Below are positions 17,425 to 25,576 of a stretch of 44,574 nucleotides of DNA, piece after piece. The number at the start of each line of letters is the position of its first letter. Within the stretch, counting starts at the first letter, position 1. Source of the stretch: Caulobacter sp. (GTDB lineage Bacteria > Pseudomonadota > Alphaproteobacteria > Caulobacterales > Caulobacteraceae); NCBI GenBank assembly GCA_017744495.1, contig JAGIBE010000110.1, forward strand, positions 1-44,574, given 5' to 3'. A program made the position numbers and the translations under genes. Below the pieces are notes generated by a model. It ran no database searches, was not told where the DNA came from, and saw only the letters and a list, made by a program, of their open reading frames with translations.

Positions 17425-18396
17425 CTACCAGTGGGGCTTCAGGCTGAACGAGAAAGCCACCATTTCGTCCTTCTGGGTGGCCATGCCCATGATCTGGTCC
17501 TTGGCCCTGATCTTGCGGTGCACATAACCGAACGAGGCCTGCATCGGCCCCTTGCGCCAGGCCACGCCCGCCTGGCCGTCGCCGACCAGCTTGCTCGAGG
17601 TGTCGGTGCTGACCCCGGCCCCGCTCCAGTCTCCGTCTCCGCCGCGCAGCATGTTCAGGCCCACGGCCTGGCCGCTGGCGGCGGCGAATACGTACCAGCG
17701 CCCCTGCTGGCCGAACTCGCGACCGTCCTGGACGCCCAGGGAGTCGACGACCTTGTCGCCCATCTTCTTTCCGAAGCGCACGGTGGCGCCCGCCTCGGCC
17801 GAACCGCCGGCCCCGCCGAAGCCCAGGCCCGCGTGAGGCGTGACGTCCAGGGCGTACTTGCCGGCGCCCAGCGAGACGGCGGCCGGCCAGCCCCGGGTGA
17901 CGGTGACGTCGACGTCGCGGTCCTCGAAACTGTCCGCGTCAGGGCGGACCAGCGAAAGCGGCCGGGTCTTGCTGGCCGAGGCGACGCTGGCCACCGACAC
18001 ACGCACCGAGTCCACGGCGTGCTCGCCCTCGCCCACCACGACGGCGTCGGAACGATAGCTGACCGCGCCGCGGCCCGCGTAATAGCGGTTAGTGTCGAGC
18101 AGGGCCGCGTCGCCGTACGCGGCGGCCGGCGACAGGGCGAAGCTGGGGTCGCTGGCGCGTTCGCTGCGGGCGGCCGGCGCCTCGGCGAAACCGACGGAGA
18201 CCGGGCGAGCCTTGGGCGTGGTCAAATCGACCGGCGTGCCGGCGCGCATGTCGACGATGAAACTGGGCGGGGTCTTGCGGACGGTCTCGGACGCCTTACC
18301 TAAGGACTTGGATGGCTTCACAGGCTCGGCCTGCGCCGTGGCGATGGCCAGGACGCTCAAGCCCACTCCCGCCACAAATGCCGTGCAAGCACGCAT
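17425..18396 (-). CDS. Predicted outer-membrane beta-barrel protein
   Basis: A 323-residue exported protein with a signal peptide (MRACTAFVAGVGLSVLAIATAQA). After a polar region of about 130 residues come alternating hydrophobic beta strands rich in Gly and aromatic residues (ALDVTPHAGLGFGGAGGSAEAGATVRFG, WYVFAAASGQAVGLN, QASFGYVHRKI), ending SFSLKPHW with an aromatic C-terminal residue as in BAM substrates. It has a loose feel of LpxR/DUF2219-type lipid A-modifying barrels, but the catalytic motif of LpxR is not visible, so no enzymatic role is claimed. It stands alone on the minus strand. Confidence 0.75.
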   Translation of the reverse strand: MRACTAFVAGVGLSVLAIATAQAEPVKPSKSLGKASETVRKTPPSFIVDMRAGTPVDLTTPKARPVSVGFAEAPAARSERASDPSFALSPAAAYGDAALLDTNRYYAGRGAVSYRSDAVVVGEGEHAVDSVRVSVASVASASKTRPLSLVRPDADSFEDRDVDVTVTRGWPAAVSLGAGKYALDVTPHAGLGFGGAGGSAEAGATVRFGKKMGDKVVDSLGVQDGREFGQQGRWYVFAAASGQAVGLNMLRGGDGDWSGAGVSTDTSSKLVGDGQAGVAWRKGPMQASFGYVHRKIRAKDQIMGMATQKDEMVAFSFSLKPHW

Positions 18397-18510
18397 CCCG
18401 GTCCCCAGAACCCTTTCCCCACGAAGAGCCTACGCGGATTTCGGTCGGCGTCCATGGGACAAAACCCCACGTCATCAACATTTCTCACTAAGTATGGTTC
18501 CCAACGAAGA

Positions 18511-18545
18511 ACGGCGTCGCGGAAGCCCCGCGACGCCGTCTTTCT
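18511..18545 (-). terminator. Terminator downstream of nrdA
   Basis: ACGGCGTCGCGG (18511-18522) and CCGCGACGCCGT (18528-18539) form a 12-bp perfect stem with a 5-base loop. It is flanked by CTTTCTTC on the plus side and TCTTCGTT on the minus side. It lies about 40 bp past the nrdA stop. Confidence 0.8.
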
Positions 18546-18577
18546 TCAAGGAAGTCTTAAGCTTGTCGCCGGTCCGC

Positions 18578-20443
18578 CTATTGGCAGGCCAGGCACTCCT
18601 CGTAGTCGGTCTTGGCCGGGGCGTCGAAGCCGCCCGTCGGGCCTGCGCCGACATTGTCCGAACCGGCGTAGGCGGCTCGCTGCACCGACTTGGAGCGCAG
18701 GTAGTACAGCGACTTCACGCCGCGCTCCCAGGCCTGCCAGTGCAGCATGTGCAGGTCCCACTTGTCGACGTCACCGGGCAGGAAGATGTTCACCGACTGG
18801 CTCTGGCAGACCTCCGGCGTGCGGTCGGCGGCCAGCTCGACCACCCAGCGCTGGTCCAGCTCGAAGGCGGTCTTGTAGACGTCCTTTTCGTCCTGGCCGA
18901 GGAAGTCCAGGTGCTGGACCGAGCCCTCGTTTTCCAGGATCGAACCCCAGACCGCGTCGGTGTTCTGGCCCTTCTCCTCGAGCAGCTTCTCCAGATAGGG
19001 GTTCTTCACCGCGAACGAGCCCGACAGGGTCTTGTGGGTGTAGATGTTGGCCGGGATCGGCTCGATGCCGGCGCTGGTGCCGCCGCAGATGATCGAGATC
19101 GAGGCGGTCGGGGCGATGGCCAGCTTGTGCGAGAAGCGCTCCATCGAGCCGCGCTCGGCGGCGTCCGGGCACGGGCCCTTCTCCTGACCGATGGCGACCG
19201 AGGCCTTGTCGGCTTCGCGGCGCAGATGCTTGAACATCCGCATGTTCCAGCTCTTGGCCAGGGCGCTTTCGAACGGCACGTTCTGGCTCTGCAGGAAGCT
19301 GTGGAAACCCATCAGGCCCAGGCCCACCGAGCGCTCGCGCATGGCGGCGTAGGCGGCCGTCGAGGCGGCGTCCGGCGCGCGGTCGATGAAGTCCTGCAGG
19401 ACGTTGTCGAGGAAGCGCATGACGTCCTCGATGAATGTCGGGTGATCGCGCCACTCCAGGAAGGTCTCGGCGTTGACCGACGACAGGCAGCAGACGGCGG
19501 TGCGCTCCTGGCCCAGGTGGTCGGTGCCGGTGTGCAGCATGATCTCGCTGCACAGGTTCGACTGGCGCACCTTGAGGCCCAGCTCGCGCTGGAACGACGG
19601 CATGGCGCGGTTCACGGTGTCGGAGAAGATCAGGTAGGGCTCGCCGGTCTGCAGGCGCAGCTCCAGGATCTTCTGCCACAGGGCGCGGGCGTCAACCTCG
19701 CGCAGCACTTCGTTGGTCTTGGGCGAGCGCAGGCCGAACTTCTGGCCGTCACGCACCGCGTGCATGAACTCGTCGGTGATGTTGATGCCGTGGTGCAGGT
19801 TCAGGGACTTGCGGTTGAAGTCGCCCGACGGCTTGCGGATCTCGAGGAACTCCTCGATCTCGGGGTGGTGGATGTCGAGATAGACGGCCGCCGAACCGCG
19901 GCGCAGCGAGCCTTGGCTGATCGCCAGGGTCAGCGAGTCCATCACGCGGATGAAGGGGATGATGCCGGAGGTCTGGCCCTGGCCCTTGACCTTCTCGCCG
20001 ATCGACCGGACGCCGCCCCAGTAGGTGCCGATGCCGCCGCCGTTGGCCGCCAGCCAGACGTTCTCGTTCCAGACGCCCAGGATGCCGTCCAGGCTGTCGT
20101 TGACCGCGTTCAGGAAGCAGCTGATCGGCAGGCCGCGCTCAGCGCCGCCGTTCGACAGCACCGGGGTCGACGGCATGAACCACAGCTTGCTCATGTAGTC
20201 GTAGACGCGCTGGGCGTGGTCGGCGTCGTCGGCGAAGGCCGTCGACACGCGGGCGAACATGTCCTGGTACGACTCGCCCGGCAGCAGGTAGCGGTCCTCC
20301 AGCGTGGTCTTGCCGAAGTCGGTCAGCAGGGCGTCGCGCGAACGGTCGACCTCGACCTTGCGCACCAACGCCAGCTGCGGACGCTCGCGCATCTCCGAAG
20401 ACGGACGCGCGGTAGGCTGAATCTTCGCCGCTTCACTGGTCAT
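18578..20443 (-). CDS. nrdA: Class I ribonucleotide reductase, alpha (catalytic) subunit, no ATP-cone
   Basis: Reduces ribonucleoside diphosphates for DNA synthesis. The 621-residue protein contains the active-site cysteines by alignment with E. coli: C109 (PISCFLN), thiyl C298 (SNLCSEI), C318 (AVCCLSS). The radical-path tyrosines (LYYLRS) and a C-terminal CLACQ redox tail are also present. It is much shorter than the about 760-residue E. coli protein because the N-terminal ATP-cone is missing: about 50 unrelated residues precede the barrel. The ATG at 20443 is preferred over a TTG two codons upstream. Transcription is leftward with a terminator after it and NrdR-like sites upstream. Its partner nrdB is 6.6 kb away. 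Confidence 0.96.
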   Translation of the reverse strand: MTSEAAKIQPTARPSSEMRERPQLALVRKVEVDRSRDALLTDFGKTTLEDRYLLPGESYQDMFARVSTAFADDADHAQRVYDYMSKLWFMPSTPVLSNGGAERGLPISCFLNAVNDSLDGILGVWNENVWLAANGGGIGTYWGGVRSIGEKVKGQGQTSGIIPFIRVMDSLTLAISQGSLRRGSAAVYLDIHHPEIEEFLEIRKPSGDFNRKSLNLHHGINITDEFMHAVRDGQKFGLRSPKTNEVLREVDARALWQKILELRLQTGEPYLIFSDTVNRAMPSFQRELGLKVRQSNLCSEIMLHTGTDHLGQERTAVCCLSSVNAETFLEWRDHPTFIEDVMRFLDNVLQDFIDRAPDAASTAAYAAMRERSVGLGLMGFHSFLQSQNVPFESALAKSWNMRMFKHLRREADKASVAIGQEKGPCPDAAERGSMERFSHKLAIAPTASISIICGGTSAGIEPIPANIYTHKTLSGSFAVKNPYLEKLLEEKGQNTDAVWGSILENEGSVQHLDFLGQDEKDVYKTAFELDQRWVVELAADRTPEVCQSQSVNIFLPGDVDKWDLHMLHWQAWERGVKSLYYLRSKSVQRAAYAGSDNVGAGPTGGFDAPAKTDYEECLACQ

Positions 20444-20500
20444 GATCAAAAACCCATAATCATCAGCGAGTTCCGGAGAAGGGATCGCCCCGTCCAGCCG

Positions 20501-20547
20501 CTACAACATTTAGTGGCCGAGGTGCCCCCTCAGCCCACATATGGGGC
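20501..20547. promoter_or_regulatory. NrdR-box-like sites upstream of nrdA
   Basis: CTACAACATTTAGTGG (20501-20516) matches about 11 of 16 NrdR-consensus positions and shares CAACAT with the nrdB box. A second weak palindromic region around CCCACATATGGGG starts 31-32 bp away. The match is weaker than upstream of nrdB. Confidence 0.5.
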
Positions 20548-20913
20548 CACAGTGGCTAATGACTCGTCAACGATGAGATGCGCCTCGCGGGCGAGTTTTT
20601 TCTTAACAAGCTGTGAACGAACATGGATCGCTCGGAAGATCCCGGGCGCGTTCAAAGGGTTGCACCATCAAGGGGATGACGTCTGCGACGCCCTGTCGCG
20701 TTCAACAAAGAAGTGATCCGGCGGCGGAGCGGATTCCTCGAAAAGACCCTTGCCAATCCGATGTGCCCGGACGGCGGGGGTGGAATGCGCGACGAGCAAT
20801 TTTCGTCCCTCGAGGGGACGTCGGTCGACGGATGATCGACTCATGTCGATGACGGCGCTTCGCCGGCGGCCCTGTCGGCCTGAACGACCCGCCGCTTCAG
20901 CCAAACGACAGCC
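20548..20913. other. Gene-free stretch upstream of nrdA
   Basis: No convincing gene on either strand. It holds a GACTC (GANTC, CcrM-type) site near 20562. It also has a short hairpin CTCG/CGAG (20584-20595) followed by six T on the plus strand (20596-20601), which could end a small rightward RNA starting in the nrdA promoter region. The rest, up to the OmpA terminator, shows nothing recognisable. Confidence 0.4.
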
Positions 20914-20946
20914 AAAAGAAAAGGGCCCGGCCTTGCGGCCGAGCCC
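20914..20946 (-). terminator. Rho-independent terminator of the OmpA-family gene
   Basis: GGGCCCGGCC (20923-20932) and GGCCGAGCCC (20937-20946) pair with one mismatch around a TTGC loop. On the minus strand this is followed by TTTTCTTTT. It starts about 25 bp past the gene's stop. Confidence 0.9.
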
Positions 20947-20970
20947 TCAACTTAGCGCCTGAACTCGATC

Positions 20971-22170
20971 TTAGAAGTTGATCGAGATCGTCGAGCGGCG
21001 GTTCAGCGGTTCCTTCACACCGTCGCCGGTGGCGACGGCCGGGGCGCTTTCACCCTTCCAGTCAACAGCCAGGGTGTCGGCGGCGACACCAGCGCCGACC
21101 AGGGCGTCAGCCACGGCCTTCGCACGACGTTCCGACAGCTTGATGTTGTACTTCGGCGAACCCGAGGTGTCGGTGTGACCGACGACCACCAGCTTGGTGG
21201 CGTGACCCGAGGTCGCGTAGTTCGCGGCTTCCGAAACCACCGACTGGGCTTCCGGCGTCAGCACGTACTGATCGAACGGGAAGTAGACGATGAACTCGCG
21301 AGCCTCATACGCCGGCGGAGGCGGCGGGGGAGGCGGCGGAGGCGGCGGCGGCGGGGGCGGAGGAGGCGGCGGCGGCGGCGGGGGAGGCGGCGGCGGCGGC
21401 GGCGAAGCGAAGGAGTAACGCAGACCGACGGTCAGCGATTGGTCCTTGTACTGGCCGGCGAAGGCGCCGGGCTGGAGCGCGCCGCTGCCGGTCGACTGCC
21501 AGGCGTGCTCTTCCGTGGCGAACCAACGGTAGGTGACATCCACCTTCAGCTTGTCGGTCGCCTTGATCGAGGCGCCGGCGATGGCTTGCCAGGCGATGGC
21601 GATATCGTCGTCGTCGACGGTCAGGTTCTGCGGAGCGCCGCTGGTCGCGCCCGGGCCGTTGCCGCTGAACTGACCCAGCGTGCTGATGTCCAGACGATTG
21701 ATGCCGAGGCCGGCGCCCAGGTACGGGTTGATCCACGAGTCCGGCGCGAAATCGTACAGGACGTTGACCATCAGCGACCAGGAGTCGATCGAGCCCGAGG
21801 GGCTGCCGCAGGTCGGGGCGGCCGTCGTGCGGGTCACGCCGGGGGTGCAGAGGCCGATCGGCTGCTGACGGACCGGGTTGCCGCGAACCGAGGTCAGATC
21901 GCCGGGGCGATAGCCGCCTTCCAGTTCAGCGCGCCAGTTCGGGTTGAACTGGTAGCCCAGGCGAACGAAGCCGGCCCAGTCGTCGTCCGTCGACCAGGTC
22001 CAGTGCGCGTGGGCGCCGTCCGGCAGGTTCAGGTCCGATTCGGTGGAGATGCCCTCGGGCCAGTGGTAGCCGAGGTCGACCGCGCCGTACCAGCCGGTCT
22101 CTTGGGCCGAAGCGGCGCCGGCGGCGAACACCGCGGCCAGAGCCACTCCTGCCAGGAGTTGGAGTTTCAT
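20971..22170 (-). CDS. OmpA-family outer-membrane protein with polyproline linker
   Basis: A 399-residue protein tying the outer membrane to peptidoglycan. It has a signal peptide (MKLQLLAGVALAAVFAAGAASA), an eight-strand barrel domain up to about residue 255, a linker of 30 consecutive prolines (257-286, coded by 21313-21402), and an OmpA C-terminal domain at about 290-399. The last contains GHTDTSGSPKYNIKLSERRA, with the Asp and Arg that grip diaminopimelate. Clear ribosome-binding sequence GAGGG and own terminator: a monocistronic, probably highly expressed gene. The proline run is unusually long for a linker. Confidence 0.95.
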   Translation of the reverse strand: MKLQLLAGVALAAVFAAGAASAQETGWYGAVDLGYHWPEGISTESDLNLPDGAHAHWTWSTDDDWAGFVRLGYQFNPNWRAELEGGYRPGDLTSVRGNPVRQQPIGLCTPGVTRTTAAPTCGSPSGSIDSWSLMVNVLYDFAPDSWINPYLGAGLGINRLDISTLGQFSGNGPGATSGAPQNLTVDDDDIAIAWQAIAGASIKATDKLKVDVTYRWFATEEHAWQSTGSGALQPGAFAGQYKDQSLTVGLRYSFASPPPPPPPPPPPPPPPPPPPPPPPPPPPPPPAYEAREFIVYFPFDQYVLTPEAQSVVSEAANYATSGHATKLVVVGHTDTSGSPKYNIKLSERRAKAVADALVGAGVAADTLAVDWKGESAPAVATGDGVKEPLNRRSTISINF

Positions 22171-22218
22171 ATCAAGAGCCCTCTATTGCCCTGCAACGGC
22201 CGAGACCGACCGAGCATT

Positions 22219-22224
22219 GTTATA
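22219..22224 (-). promoter_or_regulatory. Extended -10 element of the OmpA-family gene
   Basis: On the minus strand TGGTATAAC lies about 50 bp before the ATG, with a plausible but weak -35 (TTTCGC) 16 bases upstream. Confidence 0.4.
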
Positions 22225-22497
22225 CCAAGGCGCGCGACCCGCGAAAGTGTCAGCAGAGCAACACCCGTCGGCTTTCGAGCACCCCATTAGAGATGACGCC
22301 GCGAAAACGTGCCGCCCCCACGAGATCAACTTCCGAGCGTATCGGCTGACAATCCCGGAAAAGCGCCAGCATAGTACCGGTTCGCATGTGAATCCGCGCA
22401 GCGCAAGGCCTTGAGCGCGTTTTGCGGCGCGTAAACGCGTAAAAACGTCGCAGCTGTGCAGGAACTCCACAGTTCGCGCGGACGGGCGCCGGCTACC
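22225..22497. other. Intergenic region between the OmpA-family gene and the ABC operon
   Basis: No gene seen. The stretch lies between the end of the ABC permease gene and the OmpA promoter, both leftward. Around 22405-22450 there are GC-rich CGCGTAAACGCGT-type partial palindromes with ambiguous pairing; no clear terminator was found. Confidence 0.4.
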
Positions 22498-23640
22498 TCA
22501 GTCGAGGGTCCGCCGGTAGCGCGACATGGCCGCCGCCGCGATCGCCACGACAAATACCGCCAGGGCGAAAAGACTTGTCCACAGGTCTTCAATTCCCAGT
22601 CCTTTAAGTAAAGACCCGCGCACCACCCGCAGGAAGTGGGTGACGGGAATCACGCCGCCCAGGGCCTGGGCCCAGCCGGGCATGCCCCGGAACGGGAACA
22701 TGAAGCCCGACAGCAGGATCGACGGCAGGATGTAGAAGAACGACATCTGCACGGCCTGCAGCTGGTTGCGAGCCACGGTCGAGATCAGGAAACCCAGCGA
22801 CAGCGAACCCAGGATGAACAGCATCACGCCCAGGGCCAAAGCGTCCCAACCGCCGCTCATCGGCACCGAGAACAGCAGTCGGGCCAGGATCAGGATCACC
22901 ACGGTCTGGATCAGACCGACCACGACATAGGGCGACAGCTTGCCGATCATCACTTCGATCGGCTTGGCCGGGGTGGCCAGCAGGCTCTCCATGGTGCCGC
23001 GCTCGTATTCCCGGGTCATGCCCAGCGAGGTCATCATCACCAGGGTCATGGACAGCACCACGCCCAGCAGACCGGGCACGATGTTGTAGGCGGTGATGGC
23101 CTCGGGATTGTAGCGGCGGTGGATCACCACCTCGAACGGGTCCTTATCGGTTTGGGAGACCGCGCCGACCAGGTCGCGCGAAAGCGCCGTACGCGGAAGA
23201 CTGGCCAGGGCCGCGATCGCCCCGCCGGTGGCGCCGGGGTCCGAGGCGTCGGCCTCGACCAGGATCTGGGCGTCGTCACCGCGCACCACCCGCCGCGTGA
23301 AGTCGGACGGGATGGTCAGGGCGAACTGCACCTCGCCCCGGGCGATGGCCCGGTCCAGCTCTTCGGGCGAGGCGGCCTCGCGGACGATCTTGAAATAGCC
23401 GTTGTGGGCCAGGGCCGAGAGGGCCGAGCGCGCCATCGGCCCGTGGTCCTGCACCAGCACGGCCGTGGGCAGGTCGCGAGGGTCGCTGTTGATGGCGTAG
23501 CCGAACAGCAGCAGCTGGACGATCGGCATGACCAGGATCATCGCATAGGTCAGCCGGTCGCGGGTGAGCTGGATGAACTCCTTGGTCAGCACGGCCAAGA
23601 TGCGGTTCAGGGACAGACCCCGGTCCATCTCCGCGCTCAT
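22498..23640 (-). CDS. ABC-2 type transporter permease (YhhJ-like)
   Basis: A 380-residue inner-membrane permease. The N-terminal helix (LTYAMILVMPIVQLLLFGYAIN) is followed by a large periplasmic domain (about 55-180) and then five helices with the ABC-2 signature region (MTREYERGTMESLLATPAKPIEVMIGKLSPYVVVG) and a Pro-rich SILLSGFMFPFRGMPGWAQ segment. It is the last gene of the four-gene operon; its ATG overlaps the ATPase stop (ATGA). Together with HlyD and the ATPase it should form a YbhFSR/YhiI-type exporter of drugs or lipophilic compounds. Confidence 0.93.
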   Translation of the reverse strand: MSAEMDRGLSLNRILAVLTKEFIQLTRDRLTYAMILVMPIVQLLLFGYAINSDPRDLPTAVLVQDHGPMARSALSALAHNGYFKIVREAASPEELDRAIARGEVQFALTIPSDFTRRVVRGDDAQILVEADASDPGATGGAIAALASLPRTALSRDLVGAVSQTDKDPFEVVIHRRYNPEAITAYNIVPGLLGVVLSMTLVMMTSLGMTREYERGTMESLLATPAKPIEVMIGKLSPYVVVGLIQTVVILILARLLFSVPMSGGWDALALGVMLFILGSLSLGFLISTVARNQLQAVQMSFFYILPSILLSGFMFPFRGMPGWAQALGGVIPVTHFLRVVRGSLLKGLGIEDLWTSLFALAVFVVAIAAAAMSRYRRTLD

Positions 23641-24593
23641 TGAAAGTTATCCCGCGACGCCGCCATCAGTTGGATGAACACGTCCTCCAGGGTCGGCGAG
23701 ACCTCGCTCCAGGTGAGCGGCGGCTTGCGGTAGGGGGCGATGGCGGCTTCCAGGGCCGCGCGGTCCTGGCCGCTGACGTGCAGGGCGGCGCCGAACGGCG
23801 CGGCCATGGCCACGCCCGGCGCCTTGGAGAGCTCGCGCCCCAGCCGGTCGGCGCCCGGCCCCTCGGCGCGGAAGGTGACGAGGCCCGACCGGCCGATCAC
23901 CTGGTCCAGCGTCCCGCGCGCCATCAGCTTGCCGTAGGCGATGTAGGCGATGTCGTGGCAGCGCTCGGCCTCGTCCATGTAGTGGGTCGAGACCATCACG
24001 GTCAGGCCCTCGGCCGACAGGGCGTGGATCTCGTCCCAGAACTCGCGCCGGGCCTGGGGATCGACCCCGGCTGTCGGCTCGTCCAGCAAAAGGAGCCGCG
24101 GCTCGTGCAGCACGCAGGCGGCCAGGGCCAGCCGCTGCTTCCAGCCGCCCGACAGGCTGCCGGCCAGCTGCTTCTGGCGATTGGCCAGGCCCAGCCGCTC
24201 CAGCGCCTCGTCCACCCGCGCCCGGCGCCGGTCGAGGCCGTAGATGCGGGCGGTGAAGTCCAGGTTCTCGCGGATCGACAGGTCCTCGTAGAGCGAGAAC
24301 TTCTGGGTCATGTAGCCGGTCTGGCGCTTGATCTCGGCCGCGTGGCGACGGAAGTCCAGGCCCAGCACCGTCCCCTCGCCCGCGTCCGGCGTCAGCAGGC
24401 CGCACAGCATCCGCAGCGTCGTGGTCTTGCCCGAACCGTTGGGGCCCAGGAAGCCGGTGATCTTGCCCTTGCCCACCTGGATGGTCAGGTCCTGAACCAC
24501 GTGCTTGTCGCCGTACGACTTGTCCAGACCGCGCACGTCGACGGCCAGCTCGCCCGCCGAGGATTCCACGGCCCGGGCGGCCGGCGCGCTCAC
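23637..24593 (-). CDS. ABC transporter ATP-binding protein
   Basis: A 318-residue ATPase with one nucleotide-binding domain: Walker A GPNGSGKT (about 50-57), Q-loop YMTQKFSLYEDLS, signature LSGGWKQRLALA, Walker B LLLLDEPTAGVD, and the H-loop STHYMDEAERC. The start is a GTG at 24593 that overlaps the HlyD stop (GTGA); the longer open frame upstream is the shadow of HlyD. It ends with a C-terminal regulatory region typical of drug or lipid exporters. It powers the permease encoded immediately downstream. Confidence 0.94.
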   Translation of the reverse strand: MSAPAARAVESSAGELAVDVRGLDKSYGDKHVVQDLTIQVGKGKITGFLGPNGSGKTTTLRMLCGLLTPDAGEGTVLGLDFRRHAAEIKRQTGYMTQKFSLYEDLSIRENLDFTARIYGLDRRRARVDEALERLGLANRQKQLAGSLSGGWKQRLALAACVLHEPRLLLLDEPTAGVDPQARREFWDEIHALSAEGLTVMVSTHYMDEAERCHDIAYIAYGKLMARGTLDQVIGRSGLVTFRAEGPGADRLGRELSKAPGVAMAAPFGAALHVSGQDRAALEAAIAPYRKPPLTWSEVSPTLEDVFIQLMAASRDNFQ

Positions 24594-25576
24594 TTTCCCG
24601 GTCCCTTCAAGGGAACCACGTCGACCGGCAGGCCGGGCGGCAGGTCGGCCGGATGGTCCGGCAGGGCCTCGACCAGGAACACCAGCCGGTCGCGGGCGTC
24701 GCGGCTGTAGATCACCGGCGGGGTGAACTCGGCCCGTGGACTGACGAAATTGATCCGGGCCGAAAGACCGCTCCTGCAGCCGTCGCATTCGAAGGCGATC
24801 CGCGTCCCAGGCCGGTAGAGCGAGACCTCGGCCTGGGGCACGTAGAAGCGCACCCGCACCCGCTCGTCGGCCAGCAGGGCCACCACCGGCTGGTTGGCCG
24901 CCACCCACTCGCCGGGCTGGTAGAAGACGTCCTGCACCCGGGCGGCCGTCGGGGCGCGGGGGCTGATCTGGTCCAGACGGTCCTGGGCCACGGCCAGCTG
25001 ATCGCGGGCCGCGGCGGCCTGGCTCTGGGCGGCGCGGACGGCGTCGGACCGCGCGCCCAAGGTCCCGACCTCGCGCTGCTTCTCCACCGTGCGGACATTG
25101 GCCTGGGCCGTGCGCAGCGCCGCCCTGGCCTGGTCGAGGCGGGCGGGAGCGTAGAACCCCTTGGCCGCCAGGGGCGCGACGCGGTCGTAGTCGGCTTGGG
25201 CCTGGGCCAGCTGGGCGAGCGCAGCCGCGCGCTGGGCGTCGTAGACCGCCAGCTCGGCCGGCCGTTGGCCCTTCTCAGCGTCCGCCGCCTGGGCCGCCGC
25301 CGCCTGGGCTTGGGACGAGGCCTGGTCGCGGGCGGCGACCAGCTGGGCGGCGTCCAGGGCGAACAGCGCCTGGCCAGCCGCGACCCGTTGGCCGCGCTGG
25401 ACCGCCACGGTGCTGACCGGCCCCGCCGCCGAGGCCCCGACATAGAGCGTCTCGCCCTCGACATAGCCCGACAGCCGCCGGGGGTGGGCCGTCCCCGGCC
25501 CCCACAGCCGCCAGGCGACGAACCCGACCACGCCGACCGCGACCACCGCCAGGACGATGCGAACCCGAGGCTTCAT
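24590..25576 (-). CDS. HlyD-family periplasmic adaptor (membrane fusion protein)
   Basis: A 328-residue protein with one N-terminal membrane anchor (VRIVLAVVAVGVVGFVAWRLW) and a split lipoyl domain (GYVEGETLYVGASAAGPVSTVAVQRGQRVAAGQALFALD). A long Ala/Gln-rich helical hairpin spans about 80-200, and the lipoyl domain returns near PTAARVQDVFYQPGEWV. This matches the YhiI/YbhG type that links an ABC exporter to an outer-membrane channel. Its ATG overlaps the stop of the TetR gene (ATGA). No TolC-like gene is in the window. Confidence 0.93.
   Translation of the reverse strand: MKPRVRIVLAVVAVGVVGFVAWRLWGPGTAHPRRLSGYVEGETLYVGASAAGPVSTVAVQRGQRVAAGQALFALDAAQLVAARDQASSQAQAAAAQAADAEKGQRPAELAVYDAQRAAALAQLAQAQADYDRVAPLAAKGFYAPARLDQARAALRTAQANVRTVEKQREVGTLGARSDAVRAAQSQAAAARDQLAVAQDRLDQISPRAPTAARVQDVFYQPGEWVAANQPVVALLADERVRVRFYVPQAEVSLYRPGTRIAFECDGCRSGLSARINFVSPRAEFTPPVIYSRDARDRLVFLVEALPDHPADLPPGLPVDVVPLKGPGK

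Noticed and set aside
18092..20716. An 874-codon open frame on the plus strand opposite nrdA
   Set aside because: It lies opposite an unmistakable NrdA and the start of the barrel gene, with composition typical of an antisense shadow.
20613..20962. Several 70-90 codon frames in the gap between nrdA and the OmpA-family gene
   Set aside because: Overlapping frames on both strands, Arg/Ser-rich composition and no start signals.
21313..21402. CGG-type tandem repeat considered as a CRISPR-like or satellite array
   Set aside because: It is in-frame proline coding sequence with no spacers.
21175..22290. An Arg/Gly-rich plus-strand frame opposite the OmpA-family gene
   Set aside because: The Arg-rich part is the antisense of the polyproline tract.
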